Of a stretch of DNA of 64,000 nucleotides, positions 36,199-44,600 are shown piece after piece. The DNA lies in the NCBI GenBank assembly GCA_944376715.1, contig CALWDO010000005.1, positions 1 to 64,000 on the forward strand, written 5' to 3'. A model generated the notes under the pieces. That model had not been told where the DNA came from, did no database searches, and saw only the letters and a program-made list of their open reading frames with translations. This DNA comes from an uncultured Lachnoclostridium sp. (GTDB lineage Bacteria > Bacillota > Clostridia > Lachnospirales > Lachnospiraceae). The position numbers and the translations under genes were made by a program. Position 1 is the first letter of the stretch, and the number at the start of each line of letters is the position of its first letter.

Positions 36199-36653
36199 AA
36201 ATGTGCAGGGGTAAATACAATAGTTTCCGAGCAATACGCAACGTTATTCAATATATTACCCAAAATAAAGAAAATGGAGACCGCTGTAAATATGTGGGAG
36301 GCACAGGGGTTTATTATTGTGATTGGAAAAAAGCTGCTATACAAATGCAAAGGATACAAATTTATTTCAATAAAAATTCAGGAAGACGATTGTATCATAT
36401 GGTTGTCTCGTTTGAAGACAAAAACGTGGATCTGTATGCTGTTATTGATCTGGCTGATAAAATCACGGACGATATTCTGAAGGGATTTCAGTGCATCTAT
36501 GCGATGCATGGGGATACAGATAATTATCATCTTCATATCGTTTGGAATCCTGTCAATTATAAAACAGGGATGAAATGGCATACAAATAAAAAGGAATGGG
36601 CTGAAGTAAAGAGAAAAATATATGATTTAGCGGTAAAATGTAAAGCTATATAG
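36171..36653 (+). CDS. Small MobA/VirD2-type relaxase
   Basis: 160 aa, only the catalytic domain. Visible: IRNVIQYITQNKEN (a candidate Tyr), YHMVVSFED and the HUH metal site HGDTDNYHLH followed by WNPVN. It would nick oriT and stay on the 5' end for transfer. Longer relaxases have a helicase or primase tail; this one stops at residue 160 with no remnant of a tail just after. Whether it is a natural minimal enzyme or truncated is open. Confidence 0.75.
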   Translation: MENDKKLLIKMCRGKYNSFRAIRNVIQYITQNKENGDRCKYVGGTGVYYCDWKKAAIQMQRIQIYFNKNSGRRLYHMVVSFEDKNVDLYAVIDLADKITDDILKGFQCIYAMHGDTDNYHLHIVWNPVNYKTGMKWHTNKKEWAEVKRKIYDLAVKCKAI

Positions 36654-36721
36654 ATGACTGAGAATGCAGTGAAAATTTCTTCTGTACAGACAAAATCTAT
36701 CTTTCCGGCCTTATATAATAA

Positions 36722-36877
36722 CTGCAAAGGGCAGATGAATCGACAGCCGTATATCGGGGCGGTAAATATGCCATTACCTTTATTCTCACAGACGACGGAA
36801 CCTTACAGCTTGCGGAGATTGCCCTGACATCGCAAGAGCATCTGAATATAGCCGGAGAATACATGCTGACGGAATAG
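36722..36877 (+). pseudogene. Remnant reading frame without a start
   Basis: 51 codons open between a TAA pair and TAG 36875: ESTAVYRGGKYAITFILTDD then LQLAEIALTSQEHLNIAGEYM. It looks like the C-terminal end of a protein with no usable start codon. Family not recognised. The rest of 36654-36967 holds the dinB promoter. Confidence 0.35.
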
Positions 36878-36897
36878 ATCGGGATATAATTTCCCTC

Positions 36898-36944
36898 TTT
36901 ACATCTCCCGCAATATGGAATATGATAAAAGAGAACATATGTTC
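36898..36944 (+). promoter_or_regulatory. dinB promoter with LexA (SOS) box
   Basis: TTTACA (36898-36903), 17-base spacer, TATGAT (36921-36926). GAACATATGTTC at 36933-36944 is a perfect GAAC-N4-GTTC palindrome, the Gram-positive LexA box, sitting on the expected transcription start. Confidence 0.85.
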
Positions 36945-36967
36945 GATTTCGCAAAGAAGGTATGAAA

Positions 36968-38242
36968 ATGGAAAAAAGAGTCATATTCCACATTGACGTA
37001 AACAGCGCTTTCCTTTCCTGGGAAGCGGTATACCGTCTGAAGCATCTGGGCGGGAAACTGGATCTTAGGACGATCCCGTCCGCAGTGGGAGGGGATATCA
37101 GCAAGAGGCACGGGATCATTCTGGCAAAATCTATTCCGGCGAAGAAATACCACATTCAGACGGGGGAACCTGTGACGGATGCGCTGAAAAAATGTCCGGA
37201 TCTCTGCCTTGTCCCGCCGAATTATTCTCTGTATGAGAAGAATTCCCGCGCCATGATGGAGATCCTGCGTGATTATTCACCGTCTGTAGAAATATTCAGC
37301 ATTGATGAGGCGTTCATCGATATGACAGGAATGGAATCTCTGTTTGGACCGCCGGTACAGGCAGCTGCAAGGATCAAAGACCGGATACGGGAAGAACTGG
37401 GATTTACAGTGAATGTGGGAGTCTCTTCCAACAAGCTGCTGGCAAAGATGGCTTCGGACTTCAAGAAGCCGGATCTGGTTCATACGCTTTTCCCGGAAGA
37501 GATCGAGAAGAAGATGTGGGGGCTGCCGGTACGGGATCTGTTTTTTGTGGGTGCTGCTACGGAAAAGAAGCTGAGGAATCTGGGAATCCATACCGTGGGC
37601 GAACTGGCGCGGATGGACCCGGAGATTTTGAGATCGTATCTGAAGAAGCAGGGAGAAGTGATCTGGCGTTTTGCAAATGGGATCGATACTTCCGGCGTCA
37701 TCCCCGATCCTCCGAAAAATAAAGGGTACGGAAACAGTACGACGACGTCGTTCGACGTGCAGGACGCCGAGACTGCCAAAAAAGTTTTGCTTTCTCTGAC
37801 CGAAACGATCGGACGCAGGATCAGGAACGATCGGGTGCAGATCCAAGTGATTTCTGTCAGCCTGCGGTATTACGATTTTACGCAAGAGTCTCATCAGAAG
37901 AAATTGGAAGAGCCTACAGACGTCACCAATGAAATCTATGAAGAGGCATGTCGGATCTTCTCGGAGATGTGGCGAGGAAAATCGATTCGTCACATGGGGA
38001 TACACACCGGCGAGGTCTCAGAGCAGAATGACTGCCGTCAGCTTTCCCTTTTTGACGACCAGAGAGCGGATCATGAGAAATTGAGCCGTATGGACAGGGC
38101 GATCGACGCAATACGTATGCGCTATGGCGCTGATTCTGTAAAGAGGGCAGTATTTCTGGAAAGTGACAAGATCGATCATTTAAGCGGAGGAATTTCACGG
38201 GAGAAGCGTACCGTAGATTACAGTCTCCAGGAGATCCGATAG
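36968..38242 (+). CDS. dinB: Y-family DNA polymerase IV (DinB/UmuC-like)
   Basis: 424-aa translesion polymerase. FHIDVNSAFLSWEA holds the first metal Asp, SIDEAFIDMTG the catalytic DE, then VGVSSNKLLAKMAS and the HhH region with LRNLGIHTVGELA. ATG 36968 sits 7 bases after an AGAAGG SD; the ATG at 36962 is too close to it. Its own LexA-box promoter means damage-induced expression. SOS polymerases are frequent mobile-element cargo. Confidence 0.94.
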   Translation: MEKRVIFHIDVNSAFLSWEAVYRLKHLGGKLDLRTIPSAVGGDISKRHGIILAKSIPAKKYHIQTGEPVTDALKKCPDLCLVPPNYSLYEKNSRAMMEILRDYSPSVEIFSIDEAFIDMTGMESLFGPPVQAAARIKDRIREELGFTVNVGVSSNKLLAKMASDFKKPDLVHTLFPEEIEKKMWGLPVRDLFFVGAATEKKLRNLGIHTVGELARMDPEILRSYLKKQGEVIWRFANGIDTSGVIPDPPKNKGYGNSTTTSFDVQDAETAKKVLLSLTETIGRRIRNDRVQIQVISVSLRYYDFTQESHQKKLEEPTDVTNEIYEEACRIFSEMWRGKSIRHMGIHTGEVSEQNDCRQLSLFDDQRADHEKLSRMDRAIDAIRMRYGADSVKRAVFLESDKIDHLSGGISREKRTVDYSLQEIR

Positions 38243-38261
38243 GCAGAAAGGAAGCGAAAAC

Positions 38262-38576
38262 ATGGGGCTTATCATAACACCGGTTAATGAATATACAGAT
38301 GCCGGAGAATTCCAGGGCATTTTGCAGGACATAGCCTGTGGCTGCTGGTTCACGCAAAATGGAAAGACCATTCCCAAGCTGATACGTGCTATGGATGATC
38401 GGGGAGGTATGCATACCATACGGGTGCTGGAAGTGTTGGCCTCGGAAACAAAGCGTTATTCCGGTATTGAGACTGTCGAGCATTTCTGCAGGATCGGGGT
38501 GAATGAACATCAGGAGGCATTTGTAAAACTGGTGTTTACAAAAGAGACGTGTACATGGAAGATGGTGTTTTTGTAA
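38262..38576 (+). CDS. Hypothetical protein paired with dinB
   Basis: 104 aa, no family recognised. Blocks GCWFTQNGKTIPKLIRAMDD and FCRIGVNEHQEAFVKLVF. No TM or signal. It starts 20 bases after dinB with an SD (agaaaggaag) and shares its terminator, so it should be co-induced by DNA damage. Confidence 0.75.
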   Translation: MGLIITPVNEYTDAGEFQGILQDIACGCWFTQNGKTIPKLIRAMDDRGGMHTIRVLEVLASETKRYSGIETVEHFCRIGVNEHQEAFVKLVFTKETCTWKMVFL

Positions 38577-38601
38577 TTAGATAACATGAAAATTAGTCAG
38601 G

Positions 38602-38640
38602 AATCAGGAGAATATCAATGTGGTATACTCCTGATTTTTT
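38602..38640 (+). terminator. Intrinsic terminator of the dinB operon
   Basis: AATCAGGAG pairs perfectly with CTCCTGATT, then TTTT. Confidence 0.85.
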
Positions 38641-39010
38641 GTGCCGATTTTTATTTGTTTTAAAAATTTTTTCTGCATGACAGAACCTGTCCATTGCGTT
38701 TTGTATAATGATAATCACAAGAGACAAATTAAATGAAAGTATTCAAGATGTAGGAAGGTGAGAGTCGGATTTTAAATTACATTTGATAAAAATATTTTTG
38801 GCAGTAAAGATGAACACAAACAGCATATGAAGAGACGAGAATCTGAAAATATAAGACGGTGAAAGAGATGTGGGATGCAGAAAGGTTGATCAATATAAGC
38901 AAAATCGTGAAAAGGAATTGAAACAGACAGTAGAAACTAATAAACGTGTTGCAATTAAGTATAAGCCTATACTTGGTTCATAATGCAATTTGAATAGAGG
39001 CGAGATCATT
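38641..39010. other. Non-coding AT-rich stretch
   Basis: 370 bases with no supported gene, repeat or strong hairpin. It contains short broken frames only, which looks like decayed sequence. Confidence 0.5.
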
Positions 39011-39270
39011 ATGAAATTGGAATCAATAATTTGTCCGTGGCCTGAAAGCCCTAGAACAGATGTAAATAAGGTAATAGTTGAGTGTAAATGTCCTAGATGT
39101 AAAAAATATTTTGGAAGCGTATTCAATATGGGTATATTAATAAAGAGCATATGAAAAAAGAATTATGCCCTGAGTGCAAGATGGGTGACTTGAAAAATAA
39201 GATTTCGCTGATATTAAGTAAATCAAAAAAGAAGAAGGGTGGGAAGTTTAAAATATTCGATAAAGTTTAA
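39011..39270 (+). pseudogene. Frameshifted small zinc-ribbon gene
   Basis: The first frame from ATG 39011 gives MKLESIICPWPESP...KCPRCKKYFGS and stops at 39154. The second frame continues with YGYINKEHMKKELCPECKMG to TAA 39270. Together CPRC and CPEC would form one zinc ribbon of about 85 residues; a frameshift lies near 39120. An ATG at 39151 could translate the second half alone. Confidence 0.55.
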
Positions 39271-39322
39271 TTTATTGTGATAAGAAAAAATTACTTCACA
39301 ATATCAGGGAGGTATTTTGATT

Positions 39323-39520
39323 ATGTATGCAAGAAGAGACTACTATAAGAAAGCTTGTTATGAATTGATGAAAAAACACATGAAGAAAAACAAGCAATTA
39401 GGAGAAGAGGGAAGAAAAAGTAACGAAAAATTAAATCGTTTGTATTCGGCTGGGCAATATGATGTTATTATGAATATTGTACATGATTATGACATGGACG
39501 AAAAGTTAAATGAAGAATAG
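39323..39520 (+). CDS. Small basic helical protein
   Basis: 65 aa, Lys-rich, all-helical in appearance (ELMKKHMKKNKQLGEEGRKS, then YDVIMNIVHDYDMDEKLNEE). An AGGGAGG SD stands before ATG 39323. No family recognised. Confidence 0.55.
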   Translation: MYARRDYYKKACYELMKKHMKKNKQLGEEGRKSNEKLNRLYSAGQYDVIMNIVHDYDMDEKLNEE

Positions 39521-39605
39521 AACATTTAGCTTTAAATTACTATTTCGCTCATTGGTAAGAATGATGAGGAACCGGAATCCCCGGTTCCTTTTTTCAGGCA
39601 AACCA

Positions 39606-39791
39606 TTAACTCTGATGATGCACATATTCTCTCAGCGCTTCTTCCGACACTCTCCAATGCCCGCCGATCTTGAAGGCTTCGATCTCCCCGCGCCAGATTA
39701 ATTCTAGCATCTTGTTTCTTCCGATTTTTAAAATAGACCGGCACTCTTTTAAAGTATACAGGGTCAAATGGTTTAAATTATTTTGCGACAT
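39606..39791 (-). CDS. Excisionase-like helix-turn-helix protein 2
   Basis: 61 aa: LYTLKECRSILKIGRNKMLE and FKIGGHWRVSEEALREYV fit the HTH_17/excisionase family. SD GGGAGG before the ATG. It is divergent from parA. It may be the directionality factor for the serine recombinase or an operon regulator; the first copy at 35544 is the alternative. Confidence 0.85.
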   Translation of the reverse strand: MSQNNLNHLTLYTLKECRSILKIGRNKMLELIWRGEIEAFKIGGHWRVSEEALREYVHHQS

Positions 39792-39818
39792 AAAAACCTC
39801 CCGCTTGTATGAACTTTT

Positions 39819-39850
39819 GCCTGTCCCATTCGGTTGGGGCAGGCCTTTTT
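39819..39850 (+). terminator. Leader terminator upstream of parA
   Basis: GCCTGTCCC (39819-39827) pairs over nine positions with GGGGCAGGC (39836-39844), one G-T, followed by CTTTTT. It lies 170 bases before parA with no gene in between. Confidence 0.72.
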
Positions 39851-40017
39851 CTATTTATAAAAGTGTTGTCTGTCTGGGGAAAAGTTTGGAAAAGCCGGAT
39901 TCAGATAGGATGCCTTTAGTCACTGCCCTGCAGGCTAGAATAAACTACATGAAACACTTTCCGCATCCGGAGATTTTTCGCCGGTATATTATTTCCCCGG
40001 AAAGGAGTGATGAAAAG

Positions 40018-40824
40018 ATGGCTGAAGTAATTGCTGTCGTAAACCAAAAAGGCGGTGTGGGAAAGACCACGACGGTAGCATGTTTGGGGATGGGTCTGGC
40101 AGCCCGTGGAAAGAAAGCCCTGCTGGTCGATTTGGATGCCCAGGGGAGCCTTGGGATCTGTCTAGGTTATGACTATCCGGAAAAGTATCCGGTCACCATG
40201 GTGGAGCTGTTCTCGGCATCCGTTGCCGGGGAGTTGGATGAGACGAACGCAGAAAAAGCGGTTCTTCCTTATGGTGAGAACGTGGACTGCATCTTATCTC
40301 ACCGGGGCCTGACCACCTTGGAGTTCGCATTGCTGAAAGTGGAAGCGCCGTCCCACAAATTAGCCCAGGTTCTGTCCCAGTATCAGGAACGGTATGATTA
40401 CATCCTGCTGGATGGGCCGCCCATGTTTGGACTGTTGACCATGAACATGTTGTGCGCGGCGGACTGGGTGCTGGTTCCGGTACAAGCAGAATACCTGGCT
40501 GCGAAGGGGCTGGAACAGATGCTCCGGTCGATTTCCGGGATCATGAAAACGGAGAATTCGTCGTTAAGAATCCTGGGCATCCTGCCGTCTATGGTAAATG
40601 ACCGGACAAGAGATGCCAGAGATGTGCTCAAACTTCTGGAGGACACTTATGGGAACAGTATTCGGATTCTTCCGGCAGTTCCCTTTTCTGTCCGGGCGAA
40701 AGAGATCAGTTCCAGAGGAAAGACGATTTACCAGGTGGACAAAGGTGGAAAAGTAACCGGGGCATATGAGCGGCTGGTGGATATCGTGCTGGAATCCTGC
40801 GGGAAGGAGGCGCCGGATGTATGA
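40018..40824 (+). CDS. parA: ParA-family partition ATPase
   Basis: 268 aa. Deviant Walker A KGGVGKTTT, then LLVDLDAQGSLG and LLDGPPMFGLLTMNML. It segregates plasmid or excised element DNA with ParB. A longer open frame begins at 39670, but ATG 40018 has an AAAGGAG SD at proper spacing and starts the conserved AEVIAVVNQ. It overlaps parB by 4 bases. Confidence 0.94.
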   Translation: MAEVIAVVNQKGGVGKTTTVACLGMGLAARGKKALLVDLDAQGSLGICLGYDYPEKYPVTMVELFSASVAGELDETNAEKAVLPYGENVDCILSHRGLTTLEFALLKVEAPSHKLAQVLSQYQERYDYILLDGPPMFGLLTMNMLCAADWVLVPVQAEYLAAKGLEQMLRSISGIMKTENSSLRILGILPSMVNDRTRDARDVLKLLEDTYGNSIRILPAVPFSVRAKEISSRGKTIYQVDKGGKVTGAYERLVDIVLESCGKEAPDV

Positions 40825-41750
40825 ACCTGACTTCGTTTGAAAAGATGTTGGAGCAGAATGACAGTACGGACATTGCGCTGTCCCTGATCGATCCGTTTCC
40901 GGGGCATCCCTTCCGGGTACAGGAGGATGCGGAGATGGAAGAACTGGTGGAGAGCATCCGGGAACACGGCGTTTTGGTTCCGGTAATCCTGCGAAAACAT
41001 GGAGCCAGGAGGTATCAGATTGTAGCCGGTCACAGGAGATGTTTTGCCAGCAGAAAACTTCAGAAGGAGACGGTACCGGCAGTGGTCAAGGACCTGTCGG
41101 AGGAAGAAGCAGTGATCTGGATGGTGGATTCCAATATCCAGCGCACGGATATCCTGCCCAGCGAGAAGGCGAAAGCATACCGGATGAAGATGGATGCGCT
41201 GTCAAAACAGGGATACCGGACAGATTTGTTGCCTGAAGACGACGCTTCCCGACAAGTTGTCGGGAGGTGGAAAAAAGAATCTGCTGAGCAGGTCGGAACT
41301 GAAAACGGAGACAGCGGCAGGCAGGTGCAGCGGTATCTCCGCCTGAACTATCTGATCCCGGATCTCTTAGACCGGGTGGACCAGAAATCGCTGGCGTTTC
41401 TGGCAGGGGTGGAGCTTTCCTATCTGACGGAAGATTCCCAAAGAGCATTGTCGGAGCACCTGATGGAGAGTGCCGGAAAGGTTTCCCTGAAACAGGCAAG
41501 ACATCTGAAGGAACAGGAACAACAGGAAAAGCAGGGGACGCTGACCAGGGAGGCGATCCGGGCTTCCTTATTTAAGCCGGGAAAAACGTCTGTCGGGATC
41601 CGGGAGAAGAGCAAGGCGTCAGATCGCGCACGTGCTGCAGGGAAGGATGTATATAAAAAGTATTTCCCGTCCGGATACAGTGCAAAGGAAAGAGACCGGG
41701 TTATCTGCAGCTTATTAGAGAAATGGAAAAAAGGAGAGATCACAGTATGA
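40821..41750 (+). CDS. parB: ParB/Spo0J-family partition protein
   Basis: 309 aa. ParB-N domain with SIREHGVLVPVILRKHG and VAGHRRCFASRKL (the GHRR CTP-binding box), then a central HTH-like region (KAKAYRMKMDALSKQG) that in typical Spo0J proteins reads parS. It overlaps parA and the next small gene by 4 bases each. No parS site was recognised. Confidence 0.93.
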   Translation: MNLTSFEKMLEQNDSTDIALSLIDPFPGHPFRVQEDAEMEELVESIREHGVLVPVILRKHGARRYQIVAGHRRCFASRKLQKETVPAVVKDLSEEEAVIWMVDSNIQRTDILPSEKAKAYRMKMDALSKQGYRTDLLPEDDASRQVVGRWKKESAEQVGTENGDSGRQVQRYLRLNYLIPDLLDRVDQKSLAFLAGVELSYLTEDSQRALSEHLMESAGKVSLKQARHLKEQEQQEKQGTLTREAIRASLFKPGKTSVGIREKSKASDRARAAGKDVYKKYFPSGYSAKERDRVICSLLEKWKKGEITV

Positions 41751-41872
41751 CGAAGGAAACCGTATGGAAGGTAGTAAAAGGCGCAGGGACGATTGCCGTG
41801 ACGGTGATCACGGTGTCTGCAGAGGTCTTAAAGGAAGTATGGAGACAGTACAGCGAGAAAAGGAAAAACTAA
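41747..41872 (+). CDS. 41-aa small hydrophobic-core protein after parB
   Basis: MTKETVWKVVKGAGTIAVTV followed by a charged end (KEVWRQYSEKRKN). One short hydrophobic stretch of about 16 residues, perhaps membrane-associated. Translationally coupled to parB by ATGA. No family recognised. Confidence 0.6.
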   Translation: MTKETVWKVVKGAGTIAVTVITVSAEVLKEVWRQYSEKRKN

Positions 41873-41889
41873 AGACTGGAACGTGTATG

Positions 41890-41922
41890 GCGGGCAGGGG
41901 AATATCACCACTGCCCGCTTTT
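41890..41922 (+). terminator. Intergenic terminator between the par genes and DUF932
   Basis: GCGGGCAG (41890-41897) pairs with CTGCCCGC (41911-41918), then TTTT. Confidence 0.8.
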
Positions 41923-41972
41923 CATGTAAAAAATGAAACCGGCATCAGCCGAAGAGAAAGGAGAAAAGAAAA

Positions 41973-42905
41973 ATGGCAGCGAATGTAGAGAGCATGTTTT
42001 CAACACGGGAGAAACCCTGGCACGGGCTTGGAACGATCGTGGCAGAAGCGCCCACATCCAAAGAGGCGCTGGAACTGGCAGGGCTTGACTGGAAGGTGAT
42101 CCAGAGGAAGGTGTATACGGAAGGAGGCCAGCAGATCTCCGGATGCCGTGTGAATATCCGGGACCGGGATGGAAAGATCTTAGGGGTCGTCGGAGACCGT
42201 TACCGGGTCGTCCAGAATGAAGAGGCATTCGCATTCACCGATGCACTTTTGGGAGAAGGGGTGCGTTATGAGACCGCCGGGGCGCTGCAGTCCGGGAGAC
42301 GGGTATGGATGCTTGCAAAACTTCCAAAGGAGTACATCATTTCCGGGGAACAGATCAGTCCCTATCTGGTGTTCTGCAATTCCCATGACGGGAGCGGAGC
42401 CATAAGGGTGGCTATGACCCCGGTGAGGGTAGTATGTTCCAACACCTTAAACCTGGCACTGTCCACGGCAAAGCGTTCCTGGTCGGCACGGCACACGGTG
42501 AGCATATCCGGGAAACTGGAGGAAGCAAGGGAGACGCTGCTTTTTGCGGAGCATTACATGGCAGAACTTGGCAAAGAGATCTGCGACCTTCAGAAGATCC
42601 GCCTGTCCGATAAGGCGGTGATGGATTATATGAAAACCCTGATCCCCATGCGGGAGGATATGACCATCCAGCAGAAGAAGAACGTGACGAATCTGAGGGA
42701 GAACTTAAAACAAAGGTATTTTGACGCGCCGGATCTGATTGATATCGGGAAGAACGGATACCGGTTCCTGAATGCAGTCAGCGATTTTGCCACCCACAAT
42801 GAACCGCTGCGGAAGACTGCCGGATATCAGGAAAATCTGTTTATTCGGACAATGGATGGGAACGCCCTGATTGACCGGGCCTACCAGATGGTGAAGGCGG
42901 CGTAG
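41973..42905 (+). CDS. DUF932 (phage/plasmid-like) protein
   Basis: 310 aa. EKPWHGLGTIV near the N-terminus and FCNSHDGSGAIRVAMTPVRVVC are typical of DUF932, common on plasmids, phages and integrative elements near recombination genes. Its biochemical role is unknown. SD AAAGGAG lies upstream. The ATG is 100 bases after the small post-parB gene, beyond a terminator. Confidence 0.88.
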   Translation: MAANVESMFSTREKPWHGLGTIVAEAPTSKEALELAGLDWKVIQRKVYTEGGQQISGCRVNIRDRDGKILGVVGDRYRVVQNEEAFAFTDALLGEGVRYETAGALQSGRRVWMLAKLPKEYIISGEQISPYLVFCNSHDGSGAIRVAMTPVRVVCSNTLNLALSTAKRSWSARHTVSISGKLEEARETLLFAEHYMAELGKEICDLQKIRLSDKAVMDYMKTLIPMREDMTIQQKKNVTNLRENLKQRYFDAPDLIDIGKNGYRFLNAVSDFATHNEPLRKTAGYQENLFIRTMDGNALIDRAYQMVKAA

Positions 42906-42991
42906 GCGGGTCAGATATTTATTTATCTATATATAGAAGAAATCCCGACAAATAGATCTCTAAGAAGAAAACTTGATAAGGAGTGTGAATC

Positions 42992-43567
42992 ATGGAAGAT
43001 AAGAAGAAAAAACAGACCGTCAGCACGGAAGAAACATCAAACGGCAGTGTATCTCGCATCAAACGGAAACGGATCGCAGTGGTACGCGCCAAACAGGAAC
43101 GGACCGGAATCCTGTATTCGGATATACGGAAGCTTCAAAGCCCGGAAGATGCCGTGGCCGCTTTTGGAGGTTTGTTTGAGAATGCAGGGGTGGAGCATTT
43201 GCTGGCCGTAGCCCTGACCCAGAGCGGGGAGCCGGTTGCACTGCAGGTCATAGGGATCGGAGCGGTCAATTCCTGTCAGGTTGCGGTGGCAGAGATCATG
43301 AAGTTTGCGCTTCTGTCCAACTGTCCGGGAGTATTGCTGATGCATAACCATCCGTCCGGAAATGTGCTTCCATCCAAAGAGGATGAAAAGACAACGCTCC
43401 GGGTAAAAGACGCCGGAAGCCTTCTTGGAATCGATCTGGTGGATCATGTGATCGTGGGAGAACCGGGAACCGGGTACAGCATCGAAGGGAAAAGATTTAT
43501 TCAGGCGGAAAAAAGGCAGGATGACCGGGAAGGACAGAACCCAATCATCCGGAAGAAAGGAGCGTAA
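42992..43567 (+). CDS. RadC-like JAB-domain protein
   Basis: 191 aa. The JAB/MPN metal motif HNHPSGN and later DLVDHVIVGEPG mark the RadC family. Despite the name no repair function is established; mobile elements often carry such short anti-restriction or recombination-linked copies. It precedes the YqaJ gene by 5 bases. Confidence 0.9.
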   Translation: MEDKKKKQTVSTEETSNGSVSRIKRKRIAVVRAKQERTGILYSDIRKLQSPEDAVAAFGGLFENAGVEHLLAVALTQSGEPVALQVIGIGAVNSCQVAVAEIMKFALLSNCPGVLLMHNHPSGNVLPSKEDEKTTLRVKDAGSLLGIDLVDHVIVGEPGTGYSIEGKRFIQAEKRQDDREGQNPIIRKKGA

Positions 43568-43572
43568 GAACT

Positions 43573-44505
43573 ATGATCCTGAACAGGCTTACCAGTAAAG
43601 ACGATCAGGAAGAATGGCTCCGTATCCGGAAACGATACCTGACCGGGACGGACGCCGGGGCAGTCTGCGGGATGAATCCGTATAAGAGCGCGATCCAGGT
43701 CTATCTGGATAAAACCACCCCGGACATTGAGATGAAAGACAATGAAGCCATGCGTCTGGGACGGGATATGGAAGACTATGTGGCGGAGCGGTTTATGGAG
43801 GCGACCGGGAAGAAAGTACGCCGGAGCAATGCCATGTATGTAAGCGACAGGCATCCTTTTATGATGGCCAACGTAGACCGGCTGGTCGTTGGGGAAAATG
43901 CGGGGCTGGAGTGCAAGACTGCCAGCCCCTATACGGCGGACCGGTGGAAAGACGGGAAGGTGCCGGAATGGTATTATCTGCAGTGCCAGCACTATATGGA
44001 GACGCTGGGAAAAGACGGCTGGTATCTGGCGGTGCTGATCTTCGGGAAAGGATTCCAGTATACTTACATGGAACGGGATGAAGAGCTGCTTAGGGATCTG
44101 GTTTCCATCGAGAAAGATTTCTGGGAGAACCATGTACAGGCAGGAGTCATGCCCGCGCCGGATGGATCCAAAGGAGCGGATGAACTGATCCGGAAATATT
44201 TCCATACAAAAACCGGGGTAACGACACAGCTGATCGGTTTTGACGACCGGATCAGCCGAAGGAATGAACTGTCTGACCTGATCAAAAAGCTGCAGACGGA
44301 ACAGAAAACCATCGACCAGGAACTGAAGATGTACCTGGGGAAAGAACAGGCGCAGATCGGTATCTCGGATCATTACCGGGTGACCTGGAACGAGATCGAG
44401 AGCAGCCGGATCGACACGGAACGGCTGAAGAGAGAGCGGCCGGAGATATACAGGGAATACACAAAGGTGCAGAAAAGCTCCAGGCTGAATATCTATGTAG
44501 CGTGA
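43573..44505 (+). CDS. YqaJ-type viral recombinase (exonuclease)
   Basis: 310 aa. The lambda-exonuclease-like PD-(D/E)XK fold is seen in LTGTDAGAVCGMNPYKS, RLGRDMEDYVAERF and GLECKTASPY with the E-x-K pair, then VPEWYYLQCQHYME. It works with RecT: 5'-3' resection and strand annealing, giving RecA-independent recombination of phage or element DNA. Confidence 0.92.
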   Translation: MILNRLTSKDDQEEWLRIRKRYLTGTDAGAVCGMNPYKSAIQVYLDKTTPDIEMKDNEAMRLGRDMEDYVAERFMEATGKKVRRSNAMYVSDRHPFMMANVDRLVVGENAGLECKTASPYTADRWKDGKVPEWYYLQCQHYMETLGKDGWYLAVLIFGKGFQYTYMERDEELLRDLVSIEKDFWENHVQAGVMPAPDGSKGADELIRKYFHTKTGVTTQLIGFDDRISRRNELSDLIKKLQTEQKTIDQELKMYLGKEQAQIGISDHYRVTWNEIESSRIDTERLKRERPEIYREYTKVQKSSRLNIYVA

Positions 44506-44552
44506 TCTGCGGCGGTATACAGAATGGAATTTTAAATAAGAAGATTAATTCA

Positions 44553-44580
44553 GGGCATCGTAAAAAAGCGGTGCCCTTTT
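44553..44580 (+). terminator. Intergenic terminator between yqaJ and recT
   Basis: GGGCATCG (44553-44560) pairs with CGGTGCCC (44569-44576), one G-T, followed by TTTT. Confidence 0.75.
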
Positions 44581-44600
44581 ATAAGGAAGGGAAGATTTCT

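Noticed and set aside
36722..36877. Complete small gene
   Set aside because: No start codon or SD in frame; treated as a remnant.
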